A stretch of 45,679 nucleotides of DNA from positions 1 through 45,679 of the forward strand of contig JACCXC010000019.1 in the NCBI GenBank assembly GCA_013697275.1. The letters are read 5' to 3'. The DNA is from Actinomycetota bacterium. GTDB lineage: Bacteria > Actinomycetota > Thermoleophilia > Gaiellales > Gaiellaceae. This document shows, piece after piece, positions 35,942-43,146 of this stretch (position 1 is the stretch's first letter; each line of letters starts with the position of its first letter). Made by a program: the position numbers and the translations under genes. Under the pieces are notes generated by a model. It was not told the origin of the DNA. It saw only the letters and a program-made list of their open reading frames with translations, and made no database searches.

Positions 35942-37345
35942 CTAGGCGCCGCCGCCCTTGGCCGCCTCGACGAGCTCGGCCTCCGGCGTAACGACTTCCT
36001 GGGTGTCAAACGACTTCGCTGCGACGTAGATGGTCACTGGACCGACCGTCGGGTCGCCGTTCTCGTTGATCTCGAACTCCGGCGCGATGATCCCGTCCGT
36101 CGTCGTGAACTCGAACATGGACTGGATCACAGCCGCGCGGTCAGCACCGCCCGCCTCGACTGCCGCCAGAATCACCTCGGCCGCCTGGGCCGCGTATGCC
36201 GTGTACGGCTCGAGCGGAGGCTCGGCACCCGACGACTCCATGAAGGAATCGACGAACTCCTTGCCAGCACCCTCGAGCTGGTCGGCCGGAACGCCTGCGA
36301 CGCTCGAGAACGCGCCCGCGGCGGACTTGCCGGCCTCGTCGATCGTCGCCTGCGTGGTGAACCCGTCCGGCATGAGCAGGACGATCCCCTCGTCAGGCGT
36401 GGCCGCGTTCGGCCCGAGCACTGAGACCTTGTCCTTGATGACCTGGCCGCCATTCTCGCAGATGAGACCGCCGAGGAACACGGACTGTGCACCGCTGGCC
36501 TTGATCTTCCGGAAGAGCGCCTCGTAAGAGGACGCCTTCGGATCCCAGGCAGCGAAGCCCGAGACCTTCATGCCGAGGCTCTCGGCAGCATTCCGGAAGT
36601 TCTGCGCGACACCGAGACCGTAGGCCTCGCGGTCGTTCAGGACGTAGACGCTCTCGATGCCGATCGACTGCGCGTACTGCGCAACCGCAGCGCCCTGGTA
36701 CGCGTCGTGCGCCACCATGCGGGTGTAGTTGCGGGAGCCGGCCGGGTAGTACTTGTCCGGCTCGTCCTTCGCGCAACCTGGCCCGGCCTCGGTGAGACAG
36801 ACGTACGTGTTGGCGGGCGAGACCATCGCTACACCGCCGCCCGGCGCGTTGTTCAGGACCGGGATGATGATCGCGGCACAGCCAGAGTTGAACGTGCCGA
36901 TGACGCCGACGACCGCTTCGTTCTGGGCGTAGGCGTTCGCGTTCTGGCTGCACTTGCCCGGATCCCACTTCCCGGCCTGCGCCGTCGAGTCGTCACAGGA
37001 CTGGTACCCGACGTTCGTGTCGCCGGCCTTCCAGCCGTGCTGCTCGAGGACGAACTGGATGCCCTCGACCATCTGCACGGTCTGTACCCGCGACGAGCCC
37101 TGTAGCGGCAAGTCCGAAGCGATCAGGACGTCCGGAGAGCCTTCGCCCTCGTAGACCATCGCCTCACAGCTCGCCGACGGAAGCTCCGAGACGTCTCCGC
37201 CCCCGTCTCCGTCCCCGCCCGTATCACCGGTAGCAGCGGCATCTCCGCCACCCCCATCGTCGTCACCGCCGCAGCCCGCGGCCGTGAGCGCGAGGGCCCC
37301 GATGAGAAGCGCGAGAAGCGCCAAGAGAATTGACTTCTTCCTCAC
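35942..37345 (-). CDS. livK: Branched-chain amino acid type ABC transporter substrate-binding lipoprotein
   Basis: Type 1 periplasmic-binding-fold lipoprotein, 467 residues from GTG 37345 with AGGAGG upstream. Signal peptide RKKSILLALLALLIGALA and lipobox LTAAGC (Cys at about residue 23), then a Gly/Asp-rich flexible linker (GGDDDGGGGDAAATGDTGG). Domain features: VLIASDLPLQGSSRVQTVQM, GVIGTFNSGCAAIIIPVLNN, VSPANTYVCLT, YTRMVAHDAYQGAAVAQYAQ, and SVYVLNDREAYGLGVA. First gene of the liv operon. The ligand could be a branched-chain or another amino acid or amide; the family is broad. Confidence 0.93.
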   Translation of the reverse strand: MRKKSILLALLALLIGALALTAAGCGGDDDGGGGDAAATGDTGGDGDGGGDVSELPSASCEAMVYEGEGSPDVLIASDLPLQGSSRVQTVQMVEGIQFVLEQHGWKAGDTNVGYQSCDDSTAQAGKWDPGKCSQNANAYAQNEAVVGVIGTFNSGCAAIIIPVLNNAPGGGVAMVSPANTYVCLTEAGPGCAKDEPDKYYPAGSRNYTRMVAHDAYQGAAVAQYAQSIGIESVYVLNDREAYGLGVAQNFRNAAESLGMKVSGFAAWDPKASSYEALFRKIKASGAQSVFLGGLICENGGQVIKDKVSVLGPNAATPDEGIVLLMPDGFTTQATIDEAGKSAAGAFSSVAGVPADQLEGAGKEFVDSFMESSGAEPPLEPYTAYAAQAAEVILAAVEAGGADRAAVIQSMFEFTTTDGIIAPEFEINENGDPTVGPVTIYVAAKSFDTQEVVTPEAELVEAAKGGGA

Positions 37346-37466
37346 CTGCCTCCTCCTATCGTTGGCATTCGCAATCGTTCGACGCTCCACGAGCGCCCGG
37401 ACACCGGTCTGCAGCACTGGTCACGCTTCCCCTCGGTCCGCAGCTGTCCCGCTTGTCAGTCGGGCG

Positions 37467-37495
37467 ATTATGGCGGCGGAACCCGAGTGGTTCAA
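37467..37495 (-). promoter_or_regulatory. liv operon promoter
   Basis: Minus strand TTGAAC (37490-37495), 17-nt spacer, CATAAT (37467-37472). The leader to GTG 37345 would be about 115 nt, long compared with other genes here. Confidence 0.6.
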
Positions 37496-37504
37496 GCCTG
37501 ACGC

Positions 37505-37510
37505 TACGCT
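37505..37510 (+). promoter_or_regulatory. -10 box for tRNA-Leu
   Basis: TACGCT, 19 nt before the mature tRNA 5' end, implying a 5' leader of about 13 nt. Confidence 0.4.
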
Positions 37511-37529
37511 TGCCGAGGTGGCGTCCCTC

Positions 37530-37614
37530 GCCGAAGTGGCGGAACTGGTAGACGCGCTGGACTCAAAATCCAGTGGGGCTTGGCCCCGTGCGGGTTCGAT
37601 TCCCGCCTTCGGCA
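37530..37614 (+). tRNA. tRNA-Leu(CAA)
   Basis: 85 nt class II tRNA. Acceptor stem GCCGAAG (37530-37536) pairs with CTTCGGC (37607-37613), discriminator A at 37614. Anticodon loop CTCAAAA between CTGGA and TCCAG gives anticodon CAA, reading UUG. Long variable arm TGGGGCTTGGCCCCGT and T-arm GCGGGTTCGATTCCCGC. CCA is not encoded. Confidence 0.97.
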
Positions 37615-37685
37615 TTGACTTCTCCCCTCGTGCAGTCCTACTTCCGTGAGGCAAAAGACGTTGCCGGGTCAGCGAAGTTAGGCGT

Positions 37686-38735
37686 ATGGCGCGACGGGTC
37701 GGCGTCCTGACGGGCGGTGGGGACTGCCCCGGACTGAACGCCGTCATCCGAGCGGTCGCACGTCGCTCGCTCGACCGCGGCTACACGGTGGTAGGCGTTC
37801 AGGCAGGCTGGCGCGGTCTCGTTGACGGCCGCTTTCGCGATCTCGGTCCGCGGGAGATCTCGGGGATCCTCCCTCGCGGTGGCACGATCATCGGAACCTC
37901 GCGGACGAATCCGTACAAGAGCGAGCGCGGCGTCGAGGCCGTGCTCAGGCACCTCGAGGAAGCGCACCTGGATGCCCTCGTGGCAATCGGGGGCGAGGAC
38001 ACGCTCGGCGTGGCAGCACGGCTGCACGCTGAGCACGAGGTCCCCGTCGTCGGCGTCCCGAAGACGATCGACAACGACCTCTCTGCGACCGACTACACGT
38101 TCGGCTTCGACACAGCGGTGACGATCGCGACGGAAGCGATCGACCGACTGCACACCACGGCGGAGTCGCACAACCGCGTGATGGTCGTCGAGGTGATGGG
38201 CCGCCACACCGGTTGGATCGCCGTGATGAGCGGGATCGCCGGCGGGGCCGACGTGATCCTTATCCCGGAGCAGCCGATGACGGTCGAGGAGTGCTGCGAC
38301 GAGATCCGCAGCCGCCACGGGCGCGGCAAGGACTTCTCGATCGTCGTCGTGAGCGAGGGATACGAGCTGACCTACGCGTCGGGCGAGCGCCAGGCCGTCG
38401 CCGGCGAGCCCGCGGCCACCGACCAGTTCGGCCACGTCCGGCTCGGGGGGGTGGGCGACGCGCTCGCACGGGAGATCGAGACCCGCACGGGCTACGAGAC
38501 GCGGGTCACCGTGCTCGGGCACGTCCAGCGCGGCGGCTCGCCGACGCCCCGCGACCGGGTGCTCGCGACGCGCTTCGGCCTCAAGGCTGCCGACCTCGTC
38601 CACGAAGGGCAGTTCGGGATGATGGCCGCCCTCCACGGGGACGAGATCGTCGCCGTCCCGCTGCGCGACGCGGTCGTCGAGCTAAAGACCGTGCCGCCGG
38701 GCTGGTACGACGTCGCTCGCGCCTTCTTCGGTTAA
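37686..38735 (+). CDS. pfp: 6-phosphofructokinase, probably pyrophosphate-dependent
   Basis: Phosphorylates fructose-6-phosphate in glycolysis, 349 residues. N-terminal GVLTGGGDCPGLNAVIR and the substrate motifs PKTIDNDL, MGRHTGWIAV, RVTVLGHVQRGGSP are present. At the phosphoryl-donor site the sequence is AIGGEDTLG, with Asp105 where ATP-PFKs have Gly, and Lys126 in VPKTIDND where ATP-PFKs have Gly. The Asp/Lys pair is the established signature of PPi-PFK (as in Amycolatopsis-type enzymes), so PPi is the expected donor and the reaction would be reversible. Ribosome-binding site not clear. Downstream of tRNA-Leu. Confidence 0.92.
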   Translation: MARRVGVLTGGGDCPGLNAVIRAVARRSLDRGYTVVGVQAGWRGLVDGRFRDLGPREISGILPRGGTIIGTSRTNPYKSERGVEAVLRHLEEAHLDALVAIGGEDTLGVAARLHAEHEVPVVGVPKTIDNDLSATDYTFGFDTAVTIATEAIDRLHTTAESHNRVMVVEVMGRHTGWIAVMSGIAGGADVILIPEQPMTVEECCDEIRSRHGRGKDFSIVVVSEGYELTYASGERQAVAGEPAATDQFGHVRLGGVGDALAREIETRTGYETRVTVLGHVQRGGSPTPRDRVLATRFGLKAADLVHEGQFGMMAALHGDEIVAVPLRDAVVELKTVPPGWYDVARAFFG

Positions 38736-38753
38736 CGGCCCAGGGCCGGTGCG

Positions 38754-38759
38754 TACGAT
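38754..38759 (+). promoter_or_regulatory. Near-leaderless -10 box for lipoprotein gene
   Basis: TACGAT, 8 nt before GTG 38768; -35 not evident. Confidence 0.4.
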
Positions 38760-38767
38760 TCCGGGCC

Positions 38768-39550
38768 GTGCTGCGTGCAACCAGTCTCGTCCTGCTCGTC
38801 CTCGTGGCCGCCGCGTGCTCGGGCGGCGGCGGCGAGAGCGTCGGTTCGGCCACGACCTCCGCTGCGCCGACGACGACTGAGGCCGCGCCGACCACGACCG
38901 AGCCCGACCCGTTTCCGACAGTTCAGCCGGGCCAGGTGCTGACGCGTTTCGTGCGCGCGGCCCGCGCAGGCAACACACGCGCGATCTGGCAGCTCCTGTC
39001 CGTGCCCTCCCGCCGCCGGCTCGGGCCGACCTTCGAGGGGTTCGAGGCGCGCTCGGGCCCGCGCCTCGCGCGCGAGGTCGGCGTCTTCGTGCCGGGCAGC
39101 TCCCGCGTTTTCCTGGACGAGCCGATCACGAGTCTCTTTGCGGTGGCCGCCTACGGCGGGCGAACGACGATCGGCGAAGGCGGGCCGTTCGGGAGCTACG
39201 CGGCGGCGCTCCGCCTCGAGGACGGCGGGTGGCGGTTGGAGCTCGGCGGCCCTGTGCAGCTTCAGCCGCTCGGCCCCGATCCGGGAAGCGTGGCACGCGG
39301 GACGTTCCAACTGGCCGCCGGCGTCGAGGCGAACGCCGCGGTCGCCGAGGCCGGAATCTGGCTCGACGGGCAGGCGGTGCCCGGGCGGACGGCCGGCGCC
39401 GGAGATGCAAGGCGCGTGACGCTCTTCGGTGACTCGAGCGGCCGGATCCCGCGCGGCCCGCACGCGGTCGTCTCGTTCGCAAGCACGTTTGCGGACGCCT
39501 CCGCCCTCGCGTGGATGTTCACTTACCGCGGCAAGTCCCCCGGCCGCTAA
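38768..39550 (+). CDS. Predicted lipoprotein, unknown function
   Basis: 260 residues from GTG 38768. Signal peptide LRATSLVLLVLVAAACSGGG with lipobox VAAAC (Cys17), then a Thr/Pro-rich linker (TSAAPTTTEAAPTTTEPDPF). The soluble part has RFVRAARAGNTRAIWQLLS and RRRLGPTFEGF, which looks like an NTF2/SnoaL-type or DUF4878-like alpha-beta start used by many actinobacterial lipoproteins, followed by beta-rich sequence ending SALAWMFTYRGKSPGR. The TAA stop lies in the loop of a hairpin. No enzyme motif seen. Confidence 0.7.
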   Translation: MLRATSLVLLVLVAAACSGGGGESVGSATTSAAPTTTEAAPTTTEPDPFPTVQPGQVLTRFVRAARAGNTRAIWQLLSVPSRRRLGPTFEGFEARSGPRLAREVGVFVPGSSRVFLDEPITSLFAVAAYGGRTTIGEGGPFGSYAAALRLEDGGWRLELGGPVQLQPLGPDPGSVARGTFQLAAGVEANAAVAEAGIWLDGQAVPGRTAGAGDARRVTLFGDSSGRIPRGPHAVVSFASTFADASALAWMFTYRGKSPGR

Positions 39551-39559
39551 CGCGGCCGG
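39540..39559. terminator. Hairpin with the stop codon in its loop
   Basis: CCGGCCGC (39540-39547) pairs with GCGGCCGG (39552-39559); the four-base loop TAAC contains the TAA stop of the lipoprotein gene. It lies between convergent genes and may end transcription from either side. Confidence 0.55.
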
Positions 39560-39594
39560 AATGACGAATGGCACTTCGGGATGGAGCCCCGGAG

Positions 39595-41022
39595 CTAGAG
39601 CAGCTCGGAGAGCGGGAACGAGCGGTGCCGTAAGGGCGGCACCAGGTAGTTCTGGCGGTGCGTGGCGTTGAGCACGGCGTTGAAGCCTGCGCCGCGGCCG
39701 CGCGGGTCGATCGGGAGCTTCGTGCCGTCGGGCAGGACGCCGTCCATGGCGAGACGGTTCCGGTGGAAGTCGTCGCTCGTCGGGTTGAAGACGACGAAAT
39801 GGACACCCGCAGCCGGCTCGTTGCTCAGCCGGTCGACGTCCGGGCGAGAGCTCCAGAAGAACGGGTTGTCGAGCGTGTCGAAGTCGGCCCGCTGGGGGAT
39901 CGCCGTCCCCTTCGGATAGGGCGTCTCGTCGGTCCCGACGATCGCCTCTTGGAGGCGCGAGGCCGGCTGGATCGAGGCGCTGTGCCCGAACGCCCCGTGC
40001 CGCCTCGCATCCCGCTTCACCGCCTCGACGTCGGCCGCATCTTCCTCCGTCTGCGCGATCGTCTGCGTCCCCTGGGCGACGCGCGTCTCCGGCCGGATCA
40101 TCGTCGTCACGCGCTCGCTGAAGTCGAAGTTCAGAAACCACGCCTCGAGGTCTTCGAAGATGTGCGAGAGGTGCATCGCGGTGCCTCCGCGGAAGTACCC
40201 GTCCGGATGCTGGTCGGTCAGCCCCGGAATCGTCTCGTGATTCGCGATCCGCCCCGGCCCCATCGTGTTCTTCTGGCTCGAGGTGAAGCCGAGGAAGAGC
40301 TCGGCCGTGTCCGGGATCAGCTCAGCACCGGGGATGCCCGCCGCCAGGGCCATCTTCTTGGGCAGGCTCTGCTCGCCGCCGAACCCGCCGCCGATGAACC
40401 CGCGGCGGATGCTTGTCGGCTCGAAGAGGCCCTCCAGGCTCGCGAAGAGCGCCTTGGAGCCGGCGCGCACGTGCTCCGAGTTGTCGCTGCGGAAGAAGAC
40501 GGCCACCTCGTTCTCCTCGAGCACGAGGTCGTCCGGGTCGCTTGGGAAGCGGATCGCGTCGATGAGCGCCCGCGTCGAGCGCCCACGGGCTTCGCTCGCC
40601 CGCAGGTCGACCGGCAGGTGCTGGTCCGCCAGAGAGGGCACATAGCGGCTGAAGTACGGCAGACCCCAGGCGACCGTCACGTGCAGGCCGCGCGGCTCGG
40701 GCGCATACTCCCCTTCCAGCCGCCGCAGGGCAGCCTCGAGCGCCTCACGGGCTTCCCGTAGGGCAACTCGCGTTTCTTCCACCCGCACGGTCGCGGTGAC
40801 GACTTCGTTGTGGAGCGGAGGTACGAGGACCTCGACGCCGTTGTCGACCACCTTGTCGAGGGTGACCACGTGCTGTTCGGCTCCTCCCGCGCGGCGGCGC
40901 GGGAGCCCTCCGCCCTCGTCGGCAAGGCGGTCGAGTAGCTCGTAGATCCCGGCGCCGCCGAGCGCAGCGCCGAGCGCCGTGCCCGCACCGCCCACCACGA
41001 GCTGGCGGCGGGTGAGCTTCAT
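39595..41022 (-). CDS. Tat-exported DyP-type-peroxidase-like protein with altered active site
   Basis: 475 residues. N-terminal twin-arginine signal (MKLTRRQLVVGGAGTALGAA). The body resembles the ferredoxin-like repeats of DyP peroxidases/EfeB: GLHVTVAWGLPYF, AELFLGFTSSQ where DyPs have GFxDG, GGTAMHLSHIFEDLEAWF like the GxYLVVRKI..DLE.W segment, HGAFGHSASIQPASRLQE near the expected proximal heme His, and AAGVHFVVFNPTSDDFHRNR like the C-terminal GLLFVCYQ..I..QF. The distal Asp of GxxDG is not present, so peroxidase activity is doubtful. The start is 3 nt after the stop of an upstream lipoprotein gene. Could instead be a separate Tat-protein family of the same fold. Confidence 0.55.
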   Translation of the reverse strand: MKLTRRQLVVGGAGTALGAALGGAGIYELLDRLADEGGGLPRRRAGGAEQHVVTLDKVVDNGVEVLVPPLHNEVVTATVRVEETRVALREAREALEAALRRLEGEYAPEPRGLHVTVAWGLPYFSRYVPSLADQHLPVDLRASEARGRSTRALIDAIRFPSDPDDLVLEENEVAVFFRSDNSEHVRAGSKALFASLEGLFEPTSIRRGFIGGGFGGEQSLPKKMALAAGIPGAELIPDTAELFLGFTSSQKNTMGPGRIANHETIPGLTDQHPDGYFRGGTAMHLSHIFEDLEAWFLNFDFSERVTTMIRPETRVAQGTQTIAQTEEDAADVEAVKRDARRHGAFGHSASIQPASRLQEAIVGTDETPYPKGTAIPQRADFDTLDNPFFWSSRPDVDRLSNEPAAGVHFVVFNPTSDDFHRNRLAMDGVLPDGTKLPIDPRGRGAGFNAVLNATHRQNYLVPPLRHRSFPLSELL

Positions 41023-41025
41023 TCC

Positions 41026-41655
41026 TTACGCCTGCGTGGGCTCGACCCGGACGAGGCCGCTCGTGATGCGGTCGAGGCTCTCGACGACCTGGGCGTACGT
41101 GAGCGGCTCCGCAACGTGCTGACTGACGGCATAGAGCGTGCCCTCTTCCTCCCAGGAGTAAAGGACGTGCCAGACGTCCGCGCCGCGGTTTCGCGTGTAG
41201 ACCTTCACCTCGCGGTCACCCAGCTTCTTCGTCCCGCTCGGGTCGGCGAAGCAGGGAACCTTGCGCCGCCGCGTCACGCCCGCCTCGGTTTCGACTTCCT
41301 GACAAGTCGGGATCTTTGCGTTTCCCGGCTGACCGCGGAAGTTCACGTGCAGCTCGCCGCTCTGCACCTCGTACCACGTCCATCCGAGCAGATAGCTCCC
41401 GTCGGGGTCGACCGAGTTGATGTTGTTCCACATGCCGTCGATGTCGCCGTCCAGCGGGTCGGGCATCCAGCTCGGGCAGTAGACCGGGGCCTCGATCCGG
41501 TTCGCGAGCTTCTGCCAGTCCGCCTTCCACGCTGCGGGGCACTCGGCCTTCGAAGGTGACTTCGCCGCAGCCTTCGCCGGCTCTTCCTCCGAGCCGCCGC
41601 AGGCGCTCGCCGCGAGCGCTAACCCGGCCAGCACCAACGCGAGGACCCCTCTCAC
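41026..41655 (-). CDS. Predicted lipoprotein paired with the DyP-like protein
   Basis: 209 residues from GTG 41655. Signal peptide RGVLALVLAGLALAASACGG with lipobox AASAC (Cys19), then Glu/Lys/Ala-rich linker. Four more cysteines (AECPAAW, VYCPSWMP, PTCQEV, VPCFAD) probably form disulfides. Aromatic-rich segment GSYLLGWTWYEVQSGELHVN. No family recognised. It lies just 3 nt upstream of the Tat-exported DyP-like gene, so the two are almost certainly co-expressed and may act together at the cell surface. Confidence 0.75.
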   Translation of the reverse strand: MRGVLALVLAGLALAASACGGSEEEPAKAAAKSPSKAECPAAWKADWQKLANRIEAPVYCPSWMPDPLDGDIDGMWNNINSVDPDGSYLLGWTWYEVQSGELHVNFRGQPGNAKIPTCQEVETEAGVTRRRKVPCFADPSGTKKLGDREVKVYTRNRGADVWHVLYSWEEEGTLYAVSQHVAEPLTYAQVVESLDRITSGLVRVEPTQA

Positions 41656-41663
41656 AGTGGAAA

Positions 41664-41669
41664 AGTGTA
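41664..41669 (-). promoter_or_regulatory. Near-leaderless -10 box for lipoprotein/DyP-like operon
   Basis: TACACT on the minus strand, 8 nt before GTG 41655. Confidence 0.4.
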
Positions 41670-41695
41670 CGCGCCGGAACGTCAGTGGAAGCAGA

Positions 41696-41713
41696 AGCGG
41701 CGCGTCAGCCGCT
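41696..41713 (-). terminator. Hairpin at the end of the TIM-barrel gene
   Basis: AGCGGC (41696-41701) and GCCGCT (41708-41713) can pair around a 6-nt loop; it overlaps the stop codon of the upstream gene and precedes the next promoter. Weak stem, no clean U-tract. Confidence 0.35.
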
Positions 41714-42338
41714 AGCGCCTGGTGCCGCCGACGAGCTCACCGACGGCGCGGGAGAAGTCCGGCGCGCCGGCGAGGTTCCGGACGACCAGGGCGTCGACGC
41801 CAGCCCGCTCGAGCGCGAGTACCTGCTCCCTCGAGACGGCGTTCGTCTCGACGACGACGAGCTTCCCCGCCGGCACGTCCGGGAGAAGGTCGAGCGCGCG
41901 CTCGAGCTCTTCCTCGTCGTCGCCGCCGTCGCGGAGCGAGATGAAGACGATGTCGGGGTCGACGCGCTGCAGCGCTTCCTCGAGCTGGTCTTCGTCCTCG
42001 ACGTCGAGCGCGCAGTCGACGTCGAGCTCGAGAGCCTCCGCGTGCAGCTCCTCGAGCCGCTCGCCGGCTCCGGCCAGATCGTCGTAGCGGATCACGCATG
42101 CGTCGACACCGAGCTCGCTCAGGCGAAGGAGCCGCCCGACGTCCTCCACCGGCTCGCGCACGAGCACAGGGAGCCCAGCCGCGGGTTGCGCCAGCTCGGC
42201 GTGGCCGAGCGTCGCGACCGCGATCGCCTCCGCGCCCGCCTCCTCGGCGGCAGCGGCCAAGGATCCGACATCGCCCGAGAGTGCGGGAACGACCGAGATC
42301 CCATCGCCCTCGGAGATCGCCTGGCTGAAGCGGCTCAT
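41712..42338 (-). CDS. TIM-barrel protein resembling indole-3-glycerol-phosphate synthase
   Basis: 208 residues without membrane segments. Alternating strand/helix pattern of a (beta/alpha) barrel: ISVVPALSG, GAEAIAVATLG, LPVLVREPV, GVDACVIRYDDL, DIVFISLRDGG, KLVVVETNAVSREQVLALER and GVDALVVRNL. The last two segments resemble the TrpC pattern (E-x-x-x-R-x-x-V...AGADALLVG..L), but the TrpC catalytic EIKRxSPS is missing, so it is unlikely to make indole-glycerol phosphate. It sits 13 bp after the truncated ALDH gene in the same operon, so it may work on an aldehyde- or sugar-phosphate-linked step. Function open. Confidence 0.5.
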   Translation of the reverse strand: MSRFSQAISEGDGISVVPALSGDVGSLAAAAEEAGAEAIAVATLGHAELAQPAAGLPVLVREPVEDVGRLLRLSELGVDACVIRYDDLAGAGERLEELHAEALELDVDCALDVEDEDQLEEALQRVDPDIVFISLRDGGDDEEELERALDLLPDVPAGKLVVVETNAVSREQVLALERAGVDALVVRNLAGAPDFSRAVGELVGGTRR

Positions 42339-42351
42339 GCGCGCGAGAGGA

Positions 42352-43146
42352 TCAAACGCCGATCGGATGCCAGACGGTCTTCAGCTCGAGATAGGCAGCT
42401 GCGTGCCACGGCGAGTGTCCGTCGCCGTTTCGCACGACCCGCTTGACGTTCTCGGCCGCGAGCTCCTCGAGCTCGGCGCGGTCGCCCTCGACCCCTGCCA
42501 GGTCGATCGCGTTTACGTCCATGTGGGAGGCGAGCACCGGGGCGAGCTCGCCCTTTCGCCCGGTCAAGACGTTGACGACGCCTCCCGGAACGTCGGAAGT
42601 AGCGAGTACCTCAGCCAGTGTGATCGCGGCCAGCGGGTGTCGCTCCGAGGCGCAGACGACAACGGCATTCCCTCCGACGAGCGCCGGTGCGACCCGCGAA
42701 ACGAGCCCGTGGAGCGGCGGCGCCTCGGGCGCAACGATCCCGACGACTCCCGTCGGCTCGGGGATCGTGAAGTTGAAGTACGGGCCCGCGACCGGGTTCG
42801 ACGAGCCGATCACCTGCGCGAGCTTGTCGGCCCAGCCCGCATACCAGATCCATGTGTCGACGGCCTCGTCCACCTCGGCCTCGCCGCCGGAGAGCTCGGC
42901 GAACTCCGCGCGCCTGCCCTCCATCATCTCGGCGATCCGGTAGAGCACCTGGCCGCGGTTGTAGGCGGTCATCCCCGCCCACTCGGGGAGCGCGGCGCGC
43001 GCGGCGCGAACCGCGTCGCGGACGTCCTTCCGCGAGGCGCGCGCGACGTTCGCGTCCTCGATCTCGTACGTACGGCCGGACTCCGAGCGCGGGAACGCCC
43101 CGCCGATGTAGAGCTTGTAGGTCTTCCTGACGTCGAGCCTGCTCAT
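42352..43146 (-). CDS. Truncated aldehyde dehydrogenase paralogue lacking the catalytic domain
   Basis: 264 residues from ATG 43146. It follows ALDH sequence for the N-terminal, NAD-binding half (YKLYIGGAFPRSESGRTYEI, WIWYAGWADKLAQVIG, GVVGIVAPEAPPLHGLVSRV, APALVGGNAVVV) but then stops. The cofactor Lys segment (VLKPAETTP in its neighbour) is VVCASERHP here, FTGSTEVG is LAGVEGDRA, and the catalytic Cys and Glu are absent. The C-terminus ELKTVWHPIGV is intact and the gene is open with normal codon usage, so it looks like a maintained non-catalytic partner rather than a pseudogene. Overlaps the full-length ALDH stop by 4 bp. Confidence 0.85.
   Translation of the reverse strand: MSRLDVRKTYKLYIGGAFPRSESGRTYEIEDANVARASRKDVRDAVRAARAALPEWAGMTAYNRGQVLYRIAEMMEGRRAEFAELSGGEAEVDEAVDTWIWYAGWADKLAQVIGSSNPVAGPYFNFTIPEPTGVVGIVAPEAPPLHGLVSRVAPALVGGNAVVVCASERHPLAAITLAEVLATSDVPGGVVNVLTGRKGELAPVLASHMDVNAIDLAGVEGDRAELEELAAENVKRVVRNGDGHSPWHAAAYLELKTVWHPIGV

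Noticed and set aside
41712-42338. Calling the TIM-barrel gene trpC
   Set aside because: The catalytic EIKRxSPS segment of indole-3-glycerol-phosphate synthase is missing and no trp genes are nearby.
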